NCBI GenBank assembly: GCA_014381795.1
Contig: JACNKY010000215.1
Span: forward strand, 1-13,203
Direction: 5' to 3'
Source of the DNA: Pseudomonadota bacterium
GTDB lineage: Bacteria; SAR324; NAC60-12
DNA length: 13,203 bases
The position numbers and the translations under genes were made by a program. Below, piece by piece: positions 1 to 7,561 of the stretch. Within the stretch, counting starts at the first letter, position 1. Each line of letters begins with the position of its first letter. The notes under the pieces were generated by a model, which did not search any database, had not been told where the DNA came from, and worked only from the letters and a program-made list of their open reading frames with translations.

Positions 1-50
1 GCCGGGTTTCCCGGTGGAAGAGTCGGTCGGTGCCGACGCTCAATCGTGAG
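1..50. other. GC-rich structured left edge, unidentified
   Basis: Three short stems follow one another: bases 2-6 with 10-14 (ccggg/cccgg, loop ttt), bases 22-27 with 32-37 (gtcggt/gccgac, one G-T pair), and bases 39-42 with 47-50 (ctca/tgag). The stretch is much richer in G and C than the rest of the window, as expected of the 3' part of a structural RNA; a piece of the small SRP RNA is one possibility I cannot confirm. No T-run follows, so it does not look like an intrinsic terminator. It could also be the tail of a coding gene, since two frames end in stops near 46 and 60, but neither short peptide is recognisable. Confidence 0.3.
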
Positions 51-75
51 TTTGTGATTTATTAGACTTATATCC

Positions 76-150
<75 letters not shown>

Positions 151-165
151 ACAAATTATTAAACA

Positions 166-187
166 AGAGAGAAAGCTCATAGGAATT
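166..187 (+). promoter_or_regulatory. infC translation start with rare start codon
   Basis: The infC frame is open and homologous upstream of the first conventional start (GTG 248), and no ATG, GTG or TTG lies in frame between the tRNA and that GTG. The likely starts are ATT at 185 or ATA at 179. A purine-rich stretch, agagagaaag (166-175), can serve as the Shine-Dalgarno: it is 9 nt before ATT, and its core is about 7 nt before ATA. AUU as the IF3 start is known from Escherichia coli, where IF3 discriminates against it and so limits its own synthesis. The same feedback is inferred here. Confidence 0.75.
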
Positions 188-730
188 CGCAGATCAAGGC
201 CAACGGCAAAAAGTGATGATTCAGCACGGATCAATGATAAAATCCGAGTGAGTCAGGTACGGCTTATCGATGGAGAAGGAGAACAAGTTGGTATTATCTC
301 GACCGATGATGCGCTGGAGATGGCGAAAACTGCCAAATTAGATTTAGTGGAAGTATCTCCAAAAGCCAAACCACCTGTGTGCCGCTTGATGGATTATGGA
401 AAATTCAAATATCAGCAAAGCAAGCGTAGCCATGTAGCGAAGCAGAATCAAAAAGTAGTTCATCTAAAAGAAGTGAAGATGAAGCCGAAGATTGAGGAAC
501 ACGATTTTCAATTTAAGCTTCGTAATGCCTTACGCTTTCTTGAAGACGGAGATAAAGTAAAAGTCGGTGTCAGATTTATGGGGCGTCAGATTGCTCATAA
601 AGATTTAGGAGTGGAATTATTGGAAAAATTCCAAACAGAAATTGGCGAAGACGGTTCTATAGAACAACCGATTCGCAGTGAAGGCCGTTCGATGCATATG
701 ATCATCGCTCCACCTAAAAAAAGAAAATAG
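185..730 (+). CDS. infC: Translation initiation factor IF-3
   Basis: IF-3 binds the 30S ribosomal subunit, prevents premature joining of 50S and checks the start codon and initiator tRNA. The core carries the family signature around residues 62-76 ([16 protein letters not shown]), then a lysine-rich linker and the C-terminal domain ending in a basic tail (PPKKRK). Starting at GTG 248 would give 160 residues and delete the conserved N-terminal RIND-KIR region, encoded at about 227-247. Starting at ATT 185 gives 181 residues, close to the 180 of the E. coli protein, so I chose that; ATA 179 would add two residues. It heads infC-rpmI-rplT, 8 nt before rpmI. Unusually, thrS is not immediately upstream; a tRNA-Val is there instead. 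Identity is certain; the exact start is inferred. Confidence 0.93.
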   Translation: MRRSRPTAKSDDSARINDKIRVSQVRLIDGEGEQVGIISTDDALEMAKTAKLDLVEVSPKAKPPVCRLMDYGKFKYQQSKRSHVAKQNQKVVHLKEVKMKPKIEEHDFQFKLRNALRFLEDGDKVKVGVRFMGRQIAHKDLGVELLEKFQTEIGEDGSIEQPIRSEGRSMHMIIAPPKKRK

Positions 731-738
731 GAAATACC

Positions 739-933
739 ATGAAAATGAAAACCCATCGCGGAGCTGCAAAGCGTTTTAAGAAAACGGGTGGCGGCGGTTA
801 TAAACGGAAACGTGCTTATCTTCGTCACGGAATGCGCAAACGCAGTCAGGATGTGAAACGCGGATTACGTCGAAAAACAATGGTGTCCAAGGCAGACAGT
901 AAGTCTGTTGATTTGATGCTACCAAACGGATAA
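739..933 (+). CDS. rpmI: 50S ribosomal protein L35
   Basis: L35 is a small basic protein of the large ribosomal subunit. The 64-residue product opens with the family hallmark [16 protein letters not shown] and ends with VSKAD...LMLPNG, matching the usual length of about 65. The middle is very rich in Lys and Arg, as expected for an rRNA-binding protein. An AGGA (729-732) overlapping the infC stop region precedes the ATG by 6 nt, a good ribosome-binding site. The gene sits 8 nt after infC and 17 nt before rplT, the conserved bacterial order. In studied bacteria L20 represses this cluster; I did not identify the RNA element here. Confidence 0.97.
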   Translation: MKMKTHRGAAKRFKKTGGGGYKRKRAYLRHGMRKRSQDVKRGLRRKTMVSKADSKSVDLMLPNG

Positions 934-950
934 ACTGAGATTAAATTGTT

Positions 951-1307
951 ATGAGAGTCAAAAGAGCGGTACACGCCCGTAAGCGTAAGAATTCTCTTTT
1001 TAAGGCAGCCAAAGGTTATCGTGGAGGGCGGAGTCGCCTTTTACGTACAGTCAAAGACGCGGTTGACCGTTCAAGAGAGTATAGCTATCGTGACAGAAAA
1101 GTCAAAAAACGTGACTTTCGGCGTCTTTGGATAGTGCGTATAAATGCTGCTGTCCGCGAACATGGAATGAACTACAGCCAGTTCATCTGTGCATTAAAAG
1201 CTGCGGATATAGCAATGGACCGTAAAACACTGGCCTATTTAGCTATGGAAGAACCTACATTGTTTGCACAGGTAGCAGAAGAAGCCAAAACAAAATTGGC
1301 TGCATAA
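951..1307 (+). CDS. rplT: 50S ribosomal protein L20
   Basis: L20 is an early 50S assembly protein that binds 23S rRNA and, in E. coli and Bacillus, represses its own operon. The product has 118 residues, the normal length. It begins MRVKRAVHARKR, continues through the conserved AKGYRGGRSRLLRTVKDAV segment and carries RDFRRLWIVRINAAVREHGMNYS, encoded in the middle of the gene, followed by the C-terminal globular domain (DRKTLAYLAMEEP). The ATG at 951 lies 17 nt after rpmI with only a weak purine-rich site before it. The pheS and pheT genes that often follow rplT are absent; a convergent gene begins 40 nt away, so the operon ends here. Confidence 0.97.
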   Translation: MRVKRAVHARKRKNSLFKAAKGYRGGRSRLLRTVKDAVDRSREYSYRDRKVKKRDFRRLWIVRINAAVREHGMNYSQFICALKAADIAMDRKTLAYLAMEEPTLFAQVAEEAKTKLAA

Positions 1308-1314
1308 ATTATTG

Positions 1315-1337
1315 AGCGTATCTTTTAAAGGTGCGCT
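1315..1337. terminator. Hairpin between convergent rplT and LbH gene
   Basis: Bases 1315-1325 (agcgtatcttt) can pair with 1327-1337 (aaaggtgcgct) over 11 positions including two G-T wobbles; the innermost A-T pairs would open to form the loop. It lies just after the rplT stop on one strand and 10 nt after the stop of the beta-helix gene on the other, the expected place for a shared terminator. The T-tract is weak on both strands (ttta and taattt), so efficiency or Rho independence is uncertain. Confidence 0.55.
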
Positions 1338-1347
1338 TTAGACCCTT

Positions 1348-2676
1348 CTATTTCCCCTTCTTCATTTCATCAACAAATACATTGCGGACGTTTTCGGTTA
1401 TTGACTTAAGCCACAGTTTCCCTGCTTGTTTTCCTGGCTGCGATAAACTTTGAATTAGTTTCGTGTAGGCCGTTTTCCCTTGAGCCTGTTGTTCTCCAAT
1501 GTTGTCTGTCAACAAATTTGGAACTGTCAGTTCAAAATGAGCAGGTTCAACAAGTTGTTTTTGAATGTTAGACCAACGTCCGAGCAAATGTATTTGTTCA
1601 GCGAATTCATTTTTTGAGACAGAATTTGTCTTTATGGTCAGGCTGTGAGAATTAGCTATGGCATCCATAAAACGTTGTAACTGCGAGAGCCGTTCCTGAT
1701 GGTTTGATTTAACTATCCGTAAGCCGGATTCATAAATAAATTTCTGTTGCGGAGTTTGGGCAACGCAAGAAATCCGGATTTGTTGATACCAATGAAAAAG
1801 CGATGTTAACTCCGCAAGAACGTTAACCTGTTTCTTGACTATTCCCAAAGCACCTAAAAATATCCGTGGATCGTAATCAATTTTACCTTTTGGTAAAGAG
1901 TGTCCAAAATTAAGTCCTGCTGAGAAGGATCCGTTGATCCTTACATCGGCAGCAGTCATTCCGCCAAAATCAGCCTGAATCGGTCCCAAAAGGCTGTTAT
2001 TACCCCCGATAAAAAGACGTTGCTGATCCAGAAATACTCCGCTACTGGCATCACCAAATAAAGACGCAGTTGCTTTGTCACCTCTGATACTAAAATTAAA
2101 ATGAATGGTGCCGCTGCCAACTTCGCTAAAATAACCTGGCTCCGGACCTGTTCCTCCTGCCAACAGCACATCACAGAAATTTATATTACTACCCAGAGTT
2201 GTCCATGGAAAGAGGACTGTCATTTTAGTGTCAGTATGCTGGGCAGAGGAAGCATCTTCCTCATAGAGTGTCCCTTTGCGGATACGGAAGCCGTACCCGG
2301 TGCTGAAATCATTGACCATTGTTTCTTTTCCTAAAAGAACTGCCTGTTCGGCAACTCCTGAGCCAAGAATGGATCCTGGTCCTACAACAGTATCTTTCAA
2401 AGTTACAGCACCTAAACTTCCCACAACAACGTTTTCTCCAATCCAGCTATTATCTAGAGTCGCTGGACCGGACATGCCAATGTTTGCTCCTGCATGAATT
2501 TCTGTTTTGCTACCGTTGATCCGGACAAAAGGTTGCAACGTTGAGCCGGCAGAAATCTTTTCAGCTGCTACCTCACGACCTATTCTGACAGAACTTAAAT
2601 CCGGAAGTATTACTCCCTGCTCCTGTAATTTACGAAGTTGATCAGGAGAATAATATGAGTTTTCGTTTTCAATCAT
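1348..2676 (-). CDS. Left-handed beta-helix (hexapeptide-repeat) protein, GlmU-tail-like
   Basis: The 442-residue product contains a long hexapeptide-repeat region at about 40-120 (runs such as GSTLQPFVRI, ENVVVGSLGAVTLKDTVVGPGSIL) that should fold as a left-handed beta-helix. A second glycine-rich block at about 155-260 includes HFNFSIRGDKATASLFGD and FIGGNNSLLGP. From about 290 on it is mostly helical with no motif I recognise. The beta-helix resembles the acyltransferase half of GlmU and related sugar-nucleotide transferases, and such proteins are often annotated as UDP-N-acetylglucosamine pyrophosphorylase-like. No N-terminal nucleotidyltransferase domain is present, so that activity is unlikely. 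No signal peptide is seen, suggesting a cytoplasmic protein. It is last in the probable htrA-hemD operon, 66 nt after hemD. No clear ribosome-binding site precedes the ATG. The fold call is firm; the reaction is unknown. Confidence 0.75.
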   Translation of the reverse strand: MIENENSYYSPDQLRKLQEQGVILPDLSSVRIGREVAAEKISAGSTLQPFVRINGSKTEIHAGANIGMSGPATLDNSWIGENVVVGSLGAVTLKDTVVGPGSILGSGVAEQAVLLGKETMVNDFSTGYGFRIRKGTLYEEDASSAQHTDTKMTVLFPWTTLGSNINFCDVLLAGGTGPEPGYFSEVGSGTIHFNFSIRGDKATASLFGDASSGVFLDQQRLFIGGNNSLLGPIQADFGGMTAADVRINGSFSAGLNFGHSLPKGKIDYDPRIFLGALGIVKKQVNVLAELTSLFHWYQQIRISCVAQTPQQKFIYESGLRIVKSNHQERLSQLQRFMDAIANSHSLTIKTNSVSKNEFAEQIHLLGRWSNIQKQLVEPAHFELTVPNLLTDNIGEQQAQGKTAYTKLIQSLSQPGKQAGKLWLKSITENVRNVFVDEMKKGK

Positions 2677-2742
2677 AGAAGAGTTTATTGTTTTAATAAG
2701 CTACTGATTTCCGTATTTGAAATTCCAAAAAATAAAGTAAGA

Positions 2743-3567
2743 TCATCTTTTCTCGGTCTTGTATAAATTAATCTCGCAAATTTTTTGCACTAGGTGATCG
2801 AAATCCTGAATCTCAGGTTTAGCATGAACCTCCCAGCCATAACTTAGTACAGCAGTAGCAGTGACATCTCCAAGACAGGCAATTTTAGGTGTAGTTGTTA
2901 AACTTTGCCAAAATCCTGCTGGTATTACTTGCTGAAAGTTTTGGACTGCAGACGGACTTGCAAAAAGGATCCAATCTAATTTATTATGTTCCAGTTCTTT
3001 CAGCAGAAAAGTATAGTCACTTTCAGCAGGAACATTTCTGTAAACAGGTGTTGAGACAACTTGAGCACCGTGCTTTCCCAAGGCATTTGCCAGGAATTCC
3101 CTTGGAGATTCAGCCTGAATCAGCCAACACTTTTTGTGGTTTAAATCGTATTGTTTAAAAGCCGCAAGCAGTCCTTCACTTTGAAAATGCTCCGGAACAA
3201 GCTCCGGAATTATCTCGTTTTCTGCAAGAGTCGATGCCGTTGCCTGTCCTACACATGCAATCTTGAGAGTCGAAAATATTAATTTTGGAGACAGTCCTGA
3301 GACTTTCAGACGTGACAAACTGTGTCTGACGCCGTTACTGCTGGTAAAAACTACCCAATCAATTTTTGATGCCTCCTGTACAGTTTTGTCAAATAACGCC
3401 CATGATGTTGGAGGCGTGATCATGGTCATGGGCATCCTGACTACAGATGCTCCCTGAATTTTAAGCATTTCTGAAAGGGAGGATCCTGGAGTGTCCTGTC
3501 TAGTAACCAAAATGCGAAGCCCGGCCAGCGGAATTGTTTCGGTTGGCAGGTCGGAGACTGAGATCAT
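2743..3567 (-). CDS. hemD: Uroporphyrinogen-III synthase
   Basis: This enzyme closes and isomerises hydroxymethylbilane into uroporphyrinogen III, the last common precursor of haem, sirohaem and cobalamin, in the cytoplasm. The 274-residue product has the family's two-domain pattern: PLAGLRILVTR (about 13-23), DWVVFTSSNGV (70-80), IACVGQATASTL (103-114), the domain hinge with TPVYRNVP (173-180), then DWILFASPSAVQNF (198-211) and IACLGDVTATAV near the end. Length is close to the usual 250-270. The family is poorly conserved, but these motifs in order are diagnostic. It lies 31 nt downstream of the small ORF and 66 nt upstream of the beta-helix gene on the same strand. Other haem genes (hemC, hemB) are not in the window. 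No strong Shine-Dalgarno precedes the ATG. Confidence 0.9.
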   Translation of the reverse strand: MISVSDLPTETIPLAGLRILVTRQDTPGSSLSEMLKIQGASVVRMPMTMITPPTSWALFDKTVQEASKIDWVVFTSSNGVRHSLSRLKVSGLSPKLIFSTLKIACVGQATASTLAENEIIPELVPEHFQSEGLLAAFKQYDLNHKKCWLIQAESPREFLANALGKHGAQVVSTPVYRNVPAESDYTFLLKELEHNKLDWILFASPSAVQNFQQVIPAGFWQSLTTTPKIACLGDVTATAVLSYGWEVHAKPEIQDFDHLVQKICEINLYKTEKR

Positions 3568-3598
3568 AGTAACTATGAGTGGTAGTAACGGCTTTTAT

Positions 3599-3814
3599 TC
3601 AAAGCCCTTCAACAGCTTGCCGATATGCTTTCCGGAATCCACGAGTCTGTAATTCTTCGGCAGTTAAATTGTAATAGGTTGACATCTCTTCCAACAGAGC
3701 GTAATAATCCATTCTCTCCGGAACAGGAACCTGATGATTTATTTCGTGCAATTTCAACAGTAAATGATCATAGTGCAACTTGGTCTTCTTCTGCGGATGG
3801 CTCATTTCTTTCAA
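3599..3814 (-). CDS. Small unrecognised protein coupled to htrA
   Basis: I do not recognise this 71-residue protein. It is charged and predicted mainly helical, with His, Tyr and Leu-rich stretches (KLHYDHLLLKLHEINH; DYYALLEEMSTYYNL) and no signal peptide or membrane segment. Its TTG start (3814) overlaps the htrA stop in a TTGA arrangement, suggesting translational coupling; an ATG three codons later (3805) would give 68 residues and is equally possible. A gcagg stretch lies just before the TTG. It is followed 31 nt later by hemD, so it sits inside the operon. The tight overlap and a composition like its neighbours favour a real gene. The ORFs on the opposite strand here look like shadows. 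Confidence 0.6.
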   Translation of the reverse strand: MKEMSHPQKKTKLHYDHLLLKLHEINHQVPVPERMDYYALLEEMSTYYNLTAEELQTRGFRKAYRQAVEGL

Positions 3815-5286
3815 TCTGCCTGCAAAAAAATATAACGCGAACCGTTTGCAGTTGTAATCAGCAGCAAGATCCCTTTTTCCGGATCCATTTCACTGACAAG
3901 TTCTTTAAATATGCTGAGACTAACAATTCCCTGTCTTTCCACTTCCTGGACAATCATTCCCGGAAGCAATCCTGTTTTCTCAGCAGGGCTTCCCGTTTTG
4001 ACTGCTACAATCACAATCCCGATTCCAGGTTCTATCCCGAGTTGTTTTGCAGTTTCGTCGGTAAGTTCTTCAACAACCATTCCCAGCATCTCCACCTGTT
4101 CAATCTCTGGTATTGGCTGAGGAGCAACTTTAACTTGAGAAAGTTTCCTGGGTCGTTCATCCAGCTTAAGATTTATGAGAATTGTTTTTCCTGCTCTGAT
4201 AAGCTCCATTTCGATTTCAGCGAACGCACCTGCATTTGCAATTTCGTTACGGAGATGGTTACTGTCCCGGATGAATTTGTCATTGATGCGAATCACCACA
4301 TCGCCTTTAAGCATACCTGCTTTTTGAGCAGGTGTACCCTGCATAACACCAGTAATTAAACTGCCTTTGGTGTTTTCCAGTTGAAATGCTTTGGCCAGAT
4401 CCTGACTCACATCTTGTATTCCTACCCCAAGCCAGCCTCTTGAAACAGTACCTTTATCTATCAAATCCCACATGATTTTACGAGCCATGTTAATAGGCAC
4501 AGCAAAGCCAATTCCCTGATAACCGCCACTTCTGGTAAAAATCGCGCTGTTCACACCAACAATTTCTCCACGCAGACTGACCAAAGGACCTCCGCTGTTG
4601 CCAGGATTAATCGCTGCATCAGTTTGAATAAAATTTTCATATTCATTTATCCCTACATTTGAACGGCCCTTTGCACTGACAATTCCGGATGTCACAGTTT
4701 GGATCAGTCCAAATGGATTACCTACTGCAATAACATCTTCTCCAACCAGGATTTCGTCTGAGTTACCCATCGGCAAAACCGGCAGACCATTTCCTTCTAT
4801 TTTAACCACAGCAATATCAGTCTCTGGATCAGTACCTACAAGTTTTGCTTCTTTTTCAGTTCCGTCATAAAGTACAACTAAAATTCTGTCTGCCTCACGT
4901 ACTACATGATGGTTCGTCAAAATGTAGCCTCTGCTGTCGATAATAGAACCGGAACCCATGCCTTCCTGCCGGAATTCACGATTTGGCTTTTGACGGTTTT
5001 TAGGCGGTTGGTTTTTAGGCGGTCGTAGTTCAGGGAAAAACCGACGGAAGAACTCCTCATTATAAGGGGCCCTTGGATTTGTTAGAGATTGTCCTTCGGG
5101 ATTACGCATAATTTTTTCGACCTTGATATGGACAACTGCTTTCTGGACATTTTGCACCAAGATCGCACGTGTTTTTGAACTACGCAGCATTTGCTCCAAA
5201 TCATCAGAATTCTGCGCGACTGCAGGTGCAGTCCAAAATAAAACAGTAAAAAATAACAGCGCGAGTATTCTAAATTCTAATAGCAT
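3811..5286 (-). CDS. Periplasmic serine protease HtrA/DegP family, two PDZ domains
   Basis: HtrA proteases degrade or refold damaged envelope proteins. The 491-residue product starts with a signal peptide (hydrophobic 5-20, AVA-Q cleavage near residue 24), so it should be exported. The trypsin-like domain (about 40-280) shows the full catalytic triad: His127 in TNHHVV, Asp157 in DPETDIAVVKI and Ser231 in NPGNSGGPL. PDZ1 spans about 285-378 and PDZ2 about 398-488, the DegP/DegQ layout. Between the signal peptide and the protease is a proline, lysine and arginine-rich stretch (about 85-105), a loop position that often differs between members. An AAGGA precedes the ATG with 8 nt spacing, a good ribosome-binding site. 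It is first in the minus-strand operon, divergent from gcvH. DegP versus DegQ cannot be settled from sequence alone. Confidence 0.95.
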   Translation of the reverse strand: MLLEFRILALLFFTVLFWTAPAVAQNSDDLEQMLRSSKTRAILVQNVQKAVVHIKVEKIMRNPEGQSLTNPRAPYNEEFFRRFFPELRPPKNQPPKNRQKPNREFRQEGMGSGSIIDSRGYILTNHHVVREADRILVVLYDGTEKEAKLVGTDPETDIAVVKIEGNGLPVLPMGNSDEILVGEDVIAVGNPFGLIQTVTSGIVSAKGRSNVGINEYENFIQTDAAINPGNSGGPLVSLRGEIVGVNSAIFTRSGGYQGIGFAVPINMARKIMWDLIDKGTVSRGWLGVGIQDVSQDLAKAFQLENTKGSLITGVMQGTPAQKAGMLKGDVVIRINDKFIRDSNHLRNEIANAGAFAEIEMELIRAGKTILINLKLDERPRKLSQVKVAPQPIPEIEQVEMLGMVVEELTDETAKQLGIEPGIGIVIVAVKTGSPAEKTGLLPGMIVQEVERQGIVSLSIFKELVSEMDPEKGILLLITTANGSRYIFLQAD

Positions 5287-5536
5287 TTTTGTGTTCCTTG
5301 TTGATATAAATTATTTTAACGTCTTTTAATAGCTTTTATCATATCCTGCTTTATATGTATCTTCCATTGATTTTTTTCTTTAAAATAACTGTTAAAATAA
5401 TAAATATGTTTTTTTTGCTGGACTTATATCTATCTATGGCTAAATTAGTATTATCTTATTGGAAAGCAGAAAATAATTCAGGCGGATCACGGAGCATTTC
5501 TGGGACAACCTTCATTAATCATTTAAAAGAGGAATT
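5287..5536. other. Divergent intergenic region between htrA and gcvH
   Basis: This 250-nt gap separates two genes that point away from each other, so it must hold promoters for both operons. It is very AT-rich, with T-runs near 5370-5378 and 5409-5416. I found no convincing sigma-70 box pair: TTGATT (5367-5372) with TGTTAA 17 nt later is the best on the plus strand and is weak. A small ORF read across it (5355-5540) overlaps gcvH and looks fortuitous. The last part holds the gcvH ribosome-binding site agagga (5528-5533). No riboswitch was recognised, including the glycine riboswitch that might be expected before a glycine cleavage gene. Confidence 0.6.
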
Positions 5537-5929
5537 ATGAGTACAATACCTAAAAACAATCTTTATACTAGAGACCACGAGTGGGTAAGAATTGAAGGCA
5601 ACAAAGCAGAGGTCGGAATCACTGATCATGCTCAAATAGCACTGGGTGATATCGTTTTTGTTGAATTGCCTGACACTGAAGACGAAATTGATGCCGGAGA
5701 TGAGTTTGGTTCAATTGAATCGGTGAAAGCAGTAACCTCGCTTTTTATGCCGATGAGTGGACGCGTCATTGCAGTCAACACCGAGTTGAAGGACAGTCCT
5801 GAAATAATCAATGAGGAGTGTTATGACGATGGTTGGGTAATTCGCCTGGAACTGTCTAATCTGGAAGAGTCCACAGAACTGTTATCCTCTGAAGAGTATA
5901 AAGAATTCTTGTTGGACGAAGAGGCATAA
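5537..5929 (+). CDS. gcvH: Glycine cleavage system H protein (lipoyl carrier)
   Basis: The H protein carries the aminomethyl group of glycine on a lipoyl-lysine arm between the P, T and L proteins of the glycine cleavage system. The 130-residue product has the standard length and motifs: YTRDHEWVRIEG (10-21), VGITDHAQIALGDIVFVELP (26-45) and the lipoylation motif SIESVKAVTSLFMPMSG with the acceptor Lys64. The C-terminal GWVIRLELSN and the acidic tail ending in EEA are also typical. A strong ribosome-binding site (AGAGGA, 5528-5533) sits just before the ATG. The gcvT and gcvP genes are not in the window, so it is either a stand-alone copy or separated from its partners. An H protein can also act as a lipoate donor in lipoyl relay, which I cannot distinguish here. 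A sulfatase-superfamily gene follows after 30 nt. Confidence 0.95.
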   Translation: MSTIPKNNLYTRDHEWVRIEGNKAEVGITDHAQIALGDIVFVELPDTEDEIDAGDEFGSIESVKAVTSLFMPMSGRVIAVNTELKDSPEIINEECYDDGWVIRLELSNLEESTELLSSEEYKEFLLDEEA

Positions 5930-5959
5930 ACTCTACTGCATTATAATTTCAGACAGTTG

Positions 5960-7561
5960 ATGGGAAAAAAACGTAAAAACGTCTTATTAATTACGGCAGA
6001 TCAATGGCGTGGTGATACTCTGGGATGTATGAATCACCACTTGGTACAGACTCCGCATCTGGATCAACTTGCAGCAGATGGGGTACTGTTCCGCAAACAC
6101 TATACTCAGACTGTTCCATGTGGACCGGCGCGTGCTTCGTTATACACAGGGCTGTACGCAATGAATCACCGTTCCGTAAATAATGGAACCCCTTTGAATG
6201 CGCGCTTAACAAATATCGCTGTAGAAGCAAGAAAATCAGGATATGATCCAACCATTTTTGGTTACACAGACACTTCCCAAGACCCACGTGAATTCCAGCA
6301 GCAAGATCCGTTACTGACCACATATGAAGGACTTTTGCCGGGAATGAGTAGCGGAGTTACTTTAACCGATAATCAACGACCTTGGATTGCAGAGTTAAAA
6401 TCAAGGGGCTATGATCCATCGTTGAACAAGCATAAAGTTTACGATCCTGTCCCAAACTATCCCGGTGCAGAAAAACGCGGAGTTACTTTCCCACCTCCAG
6501 TATATACTGCTGAAGACAGTAGCACCGCTTTTCTGACCGATGAACTTCTCAAGTGGCTAAGTGTACGAGAATATGAAAAATGGTTTGTGCATTTGTCTTA
6601 TTTGCGTCCGCATCCTCCTTGGATTGCACCAGAACCTTATAATTCAATGTATGATTCTGCGGATGTCTCCAAACCGTTCAGGATGAAGAGTTTGGAGCAG
6701 GAAGGTGAACAGCATCCACTCCTCAAAATGCTTCTTTCAAAAATTCCCGGCAAAAAGTTTTTTACAGATACGTATGAGGGACTTGCCGCAGAAACAAGTG
6801 AAAAGGATATTTTACAGGCACGTGCCACCTATTACGGATTAATGACGGAAATTGATCATCATTTAGGAAGATTGATTTCGTATTTAAAAAATACCGGACA
6901 ATATGAAACCACACTGATTGTTTTTACAAGTGATCACGGAGAACAACTCGGAGATCACCATTTATTTGGAAAAACAGGATATTTTGACGCATCTTATGCA
7001 ATTCCACTGATTATCCGGAATCCAGAAATTACTACCCCTACATCCTTAAATTCCAATGCTGCTGATAATCAGGTAGAAGTATTCACTGAAGCAATTGATG
7101 TGATGCCCACTATTCTGGATTGGCTGGATTTAGAAATTCCGGAAGAATTAGATGGTTGTTCACTCCTGCCTTTGCTGAATGGTAATGTTCCGGATAACTG
7201 GAGAAAGGAGGCACATTGGGAATATGATTTTCGGGAAATCGGTTCGTATCAACCGATGATTGAACAACAATTCGGCCTGTCTCCTGATCAATGTTCGTTA
7301 ACAGTTATTCGTGATGAACGCTATAAATATGTCCACATGACTGCCCTCCCGCCGCTCTTGTTTGATTTACAGGAAGATCCTCAAGAATTTATAAATCGTG
7401 CCGAAGATCCGGATTACAGGCATCTTGTCCTGGAATACTCCCAAAAAATGCTCTCCTGGTCAATGCTTCACCGGGACCGTACACTGGTTAATATTAATCT
7501 GGAATCCGGCAAGCTGATTCATTGGAAAGGTCAAAGGATATTAACTAAACCCGAAGCATGA
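5960..7561 (+). CDS. Phosphonate monoester hydrolase-like sulfatase-superfamily enzyme
   Basis: The 533-residue product belongs to the alkaline phosphatase superfamily, sulfatase branch. The active-site motif CGPAR (Cys54) matches C-x-P-x-R, where Cys or Ser is oxidised to formylglycine. Metal ligands appear in LLITADQW (Asp14) and FTSDHGEQLGDHHLFGKTGY (Asp325, His326, Lys338); LRPHPPW (His218) is also conserved. Several stretches, as I remember them, match the Rhizobium leguminosarum and Burkholderia phosphonate monoester hydrolases almost word for word (CGPARASLYTG, ATYYGLMTEIDHHLGR, YEYDFRE-like HWEYDFRE, ALPPLLFDL). Those enzymes hydrolyse phosphonate monoesters and phosphodiesters and, more weakly, sulfate esters. 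The physiological substrate here is unknown. No signal peptide is visible, so it is probably cytoplasmic. I chose ATG 5960 over TTG 5957. No clear Shine-Dalgarno precedes it. It lies 30 nt after gcvH. Confidence 0.85.
   Translation: MGKKRKNVLLITADQWRGDTLGCMNHHLVQTPHLDQLAADGVLFRKHYTQTVPCGPARASLYTGLYAMNHRSVNNGTPLNARLTNIAVEARKSGYDPTIFGYTDTSQDPREFQQQDPLLTTYEGLLPGMSSGVTLTDNQRPWIAELKSRGYDPSLNKHKVYDPVPNYPGAEKRGVTFPPPVYTAEDSSTAFLTDELLKWLSVREYEKWFVHLSYLRPHPPWIAPEPYNSMYDSADVSKPFRMKSLEQEGEQHPLLKMLLSKIPGKKFFTDTYEGLAAETSEKDILQARATYYGLMTEIDHHLGRLISYLKNTGQYETTLIVFTSDHGEQLGDHHLFGKTGYFDASYAIPLIIRNPEITTPTSLNSNAADNQVEVFTEAIDVMPTILDWLDLEIPEELDGCSLLPLLNGNVPDNWRKEAHWEYDFREIGSYQPMIEQQFGLSPDQCSLTVIRDERYKYVHMTALPPLLFDLQEDPQEFINRAEDPDYRHLVLEYSQKMLSWSMLHRDRTLVNINLESGKLIHWKGQRILTKPEA

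Noticed and set aside
248..250. GTG 248 as the infC start
   Set aside because: It would remove the conserved N-terminal stretch encoded just upstream in the same open frame and shorten the protein to 160 residues.
3625..4359. 244-codon ORF on the + strand
   Set aside because: It lies antisense to htrA and the small coupled gene; the translation is Cys, Phe, Ser and Asn-rich with no motif, while the minus-strand frame is a clear protease.
5481..5536. Possible glycine riboswitch before gcvH
   Set aside because: The conserved glycine-aptamer core could not be found in the leader; the gcvH leader is short and AT-rich.
5355..5540. 61-codon ORF on the + strand before gcvH
   Set aside because: It overlaps the gcvH start and ribosome-binding site, is AT-driven (Phe, Ile, Leu-rich) and has no ribosome-binding site of its own.
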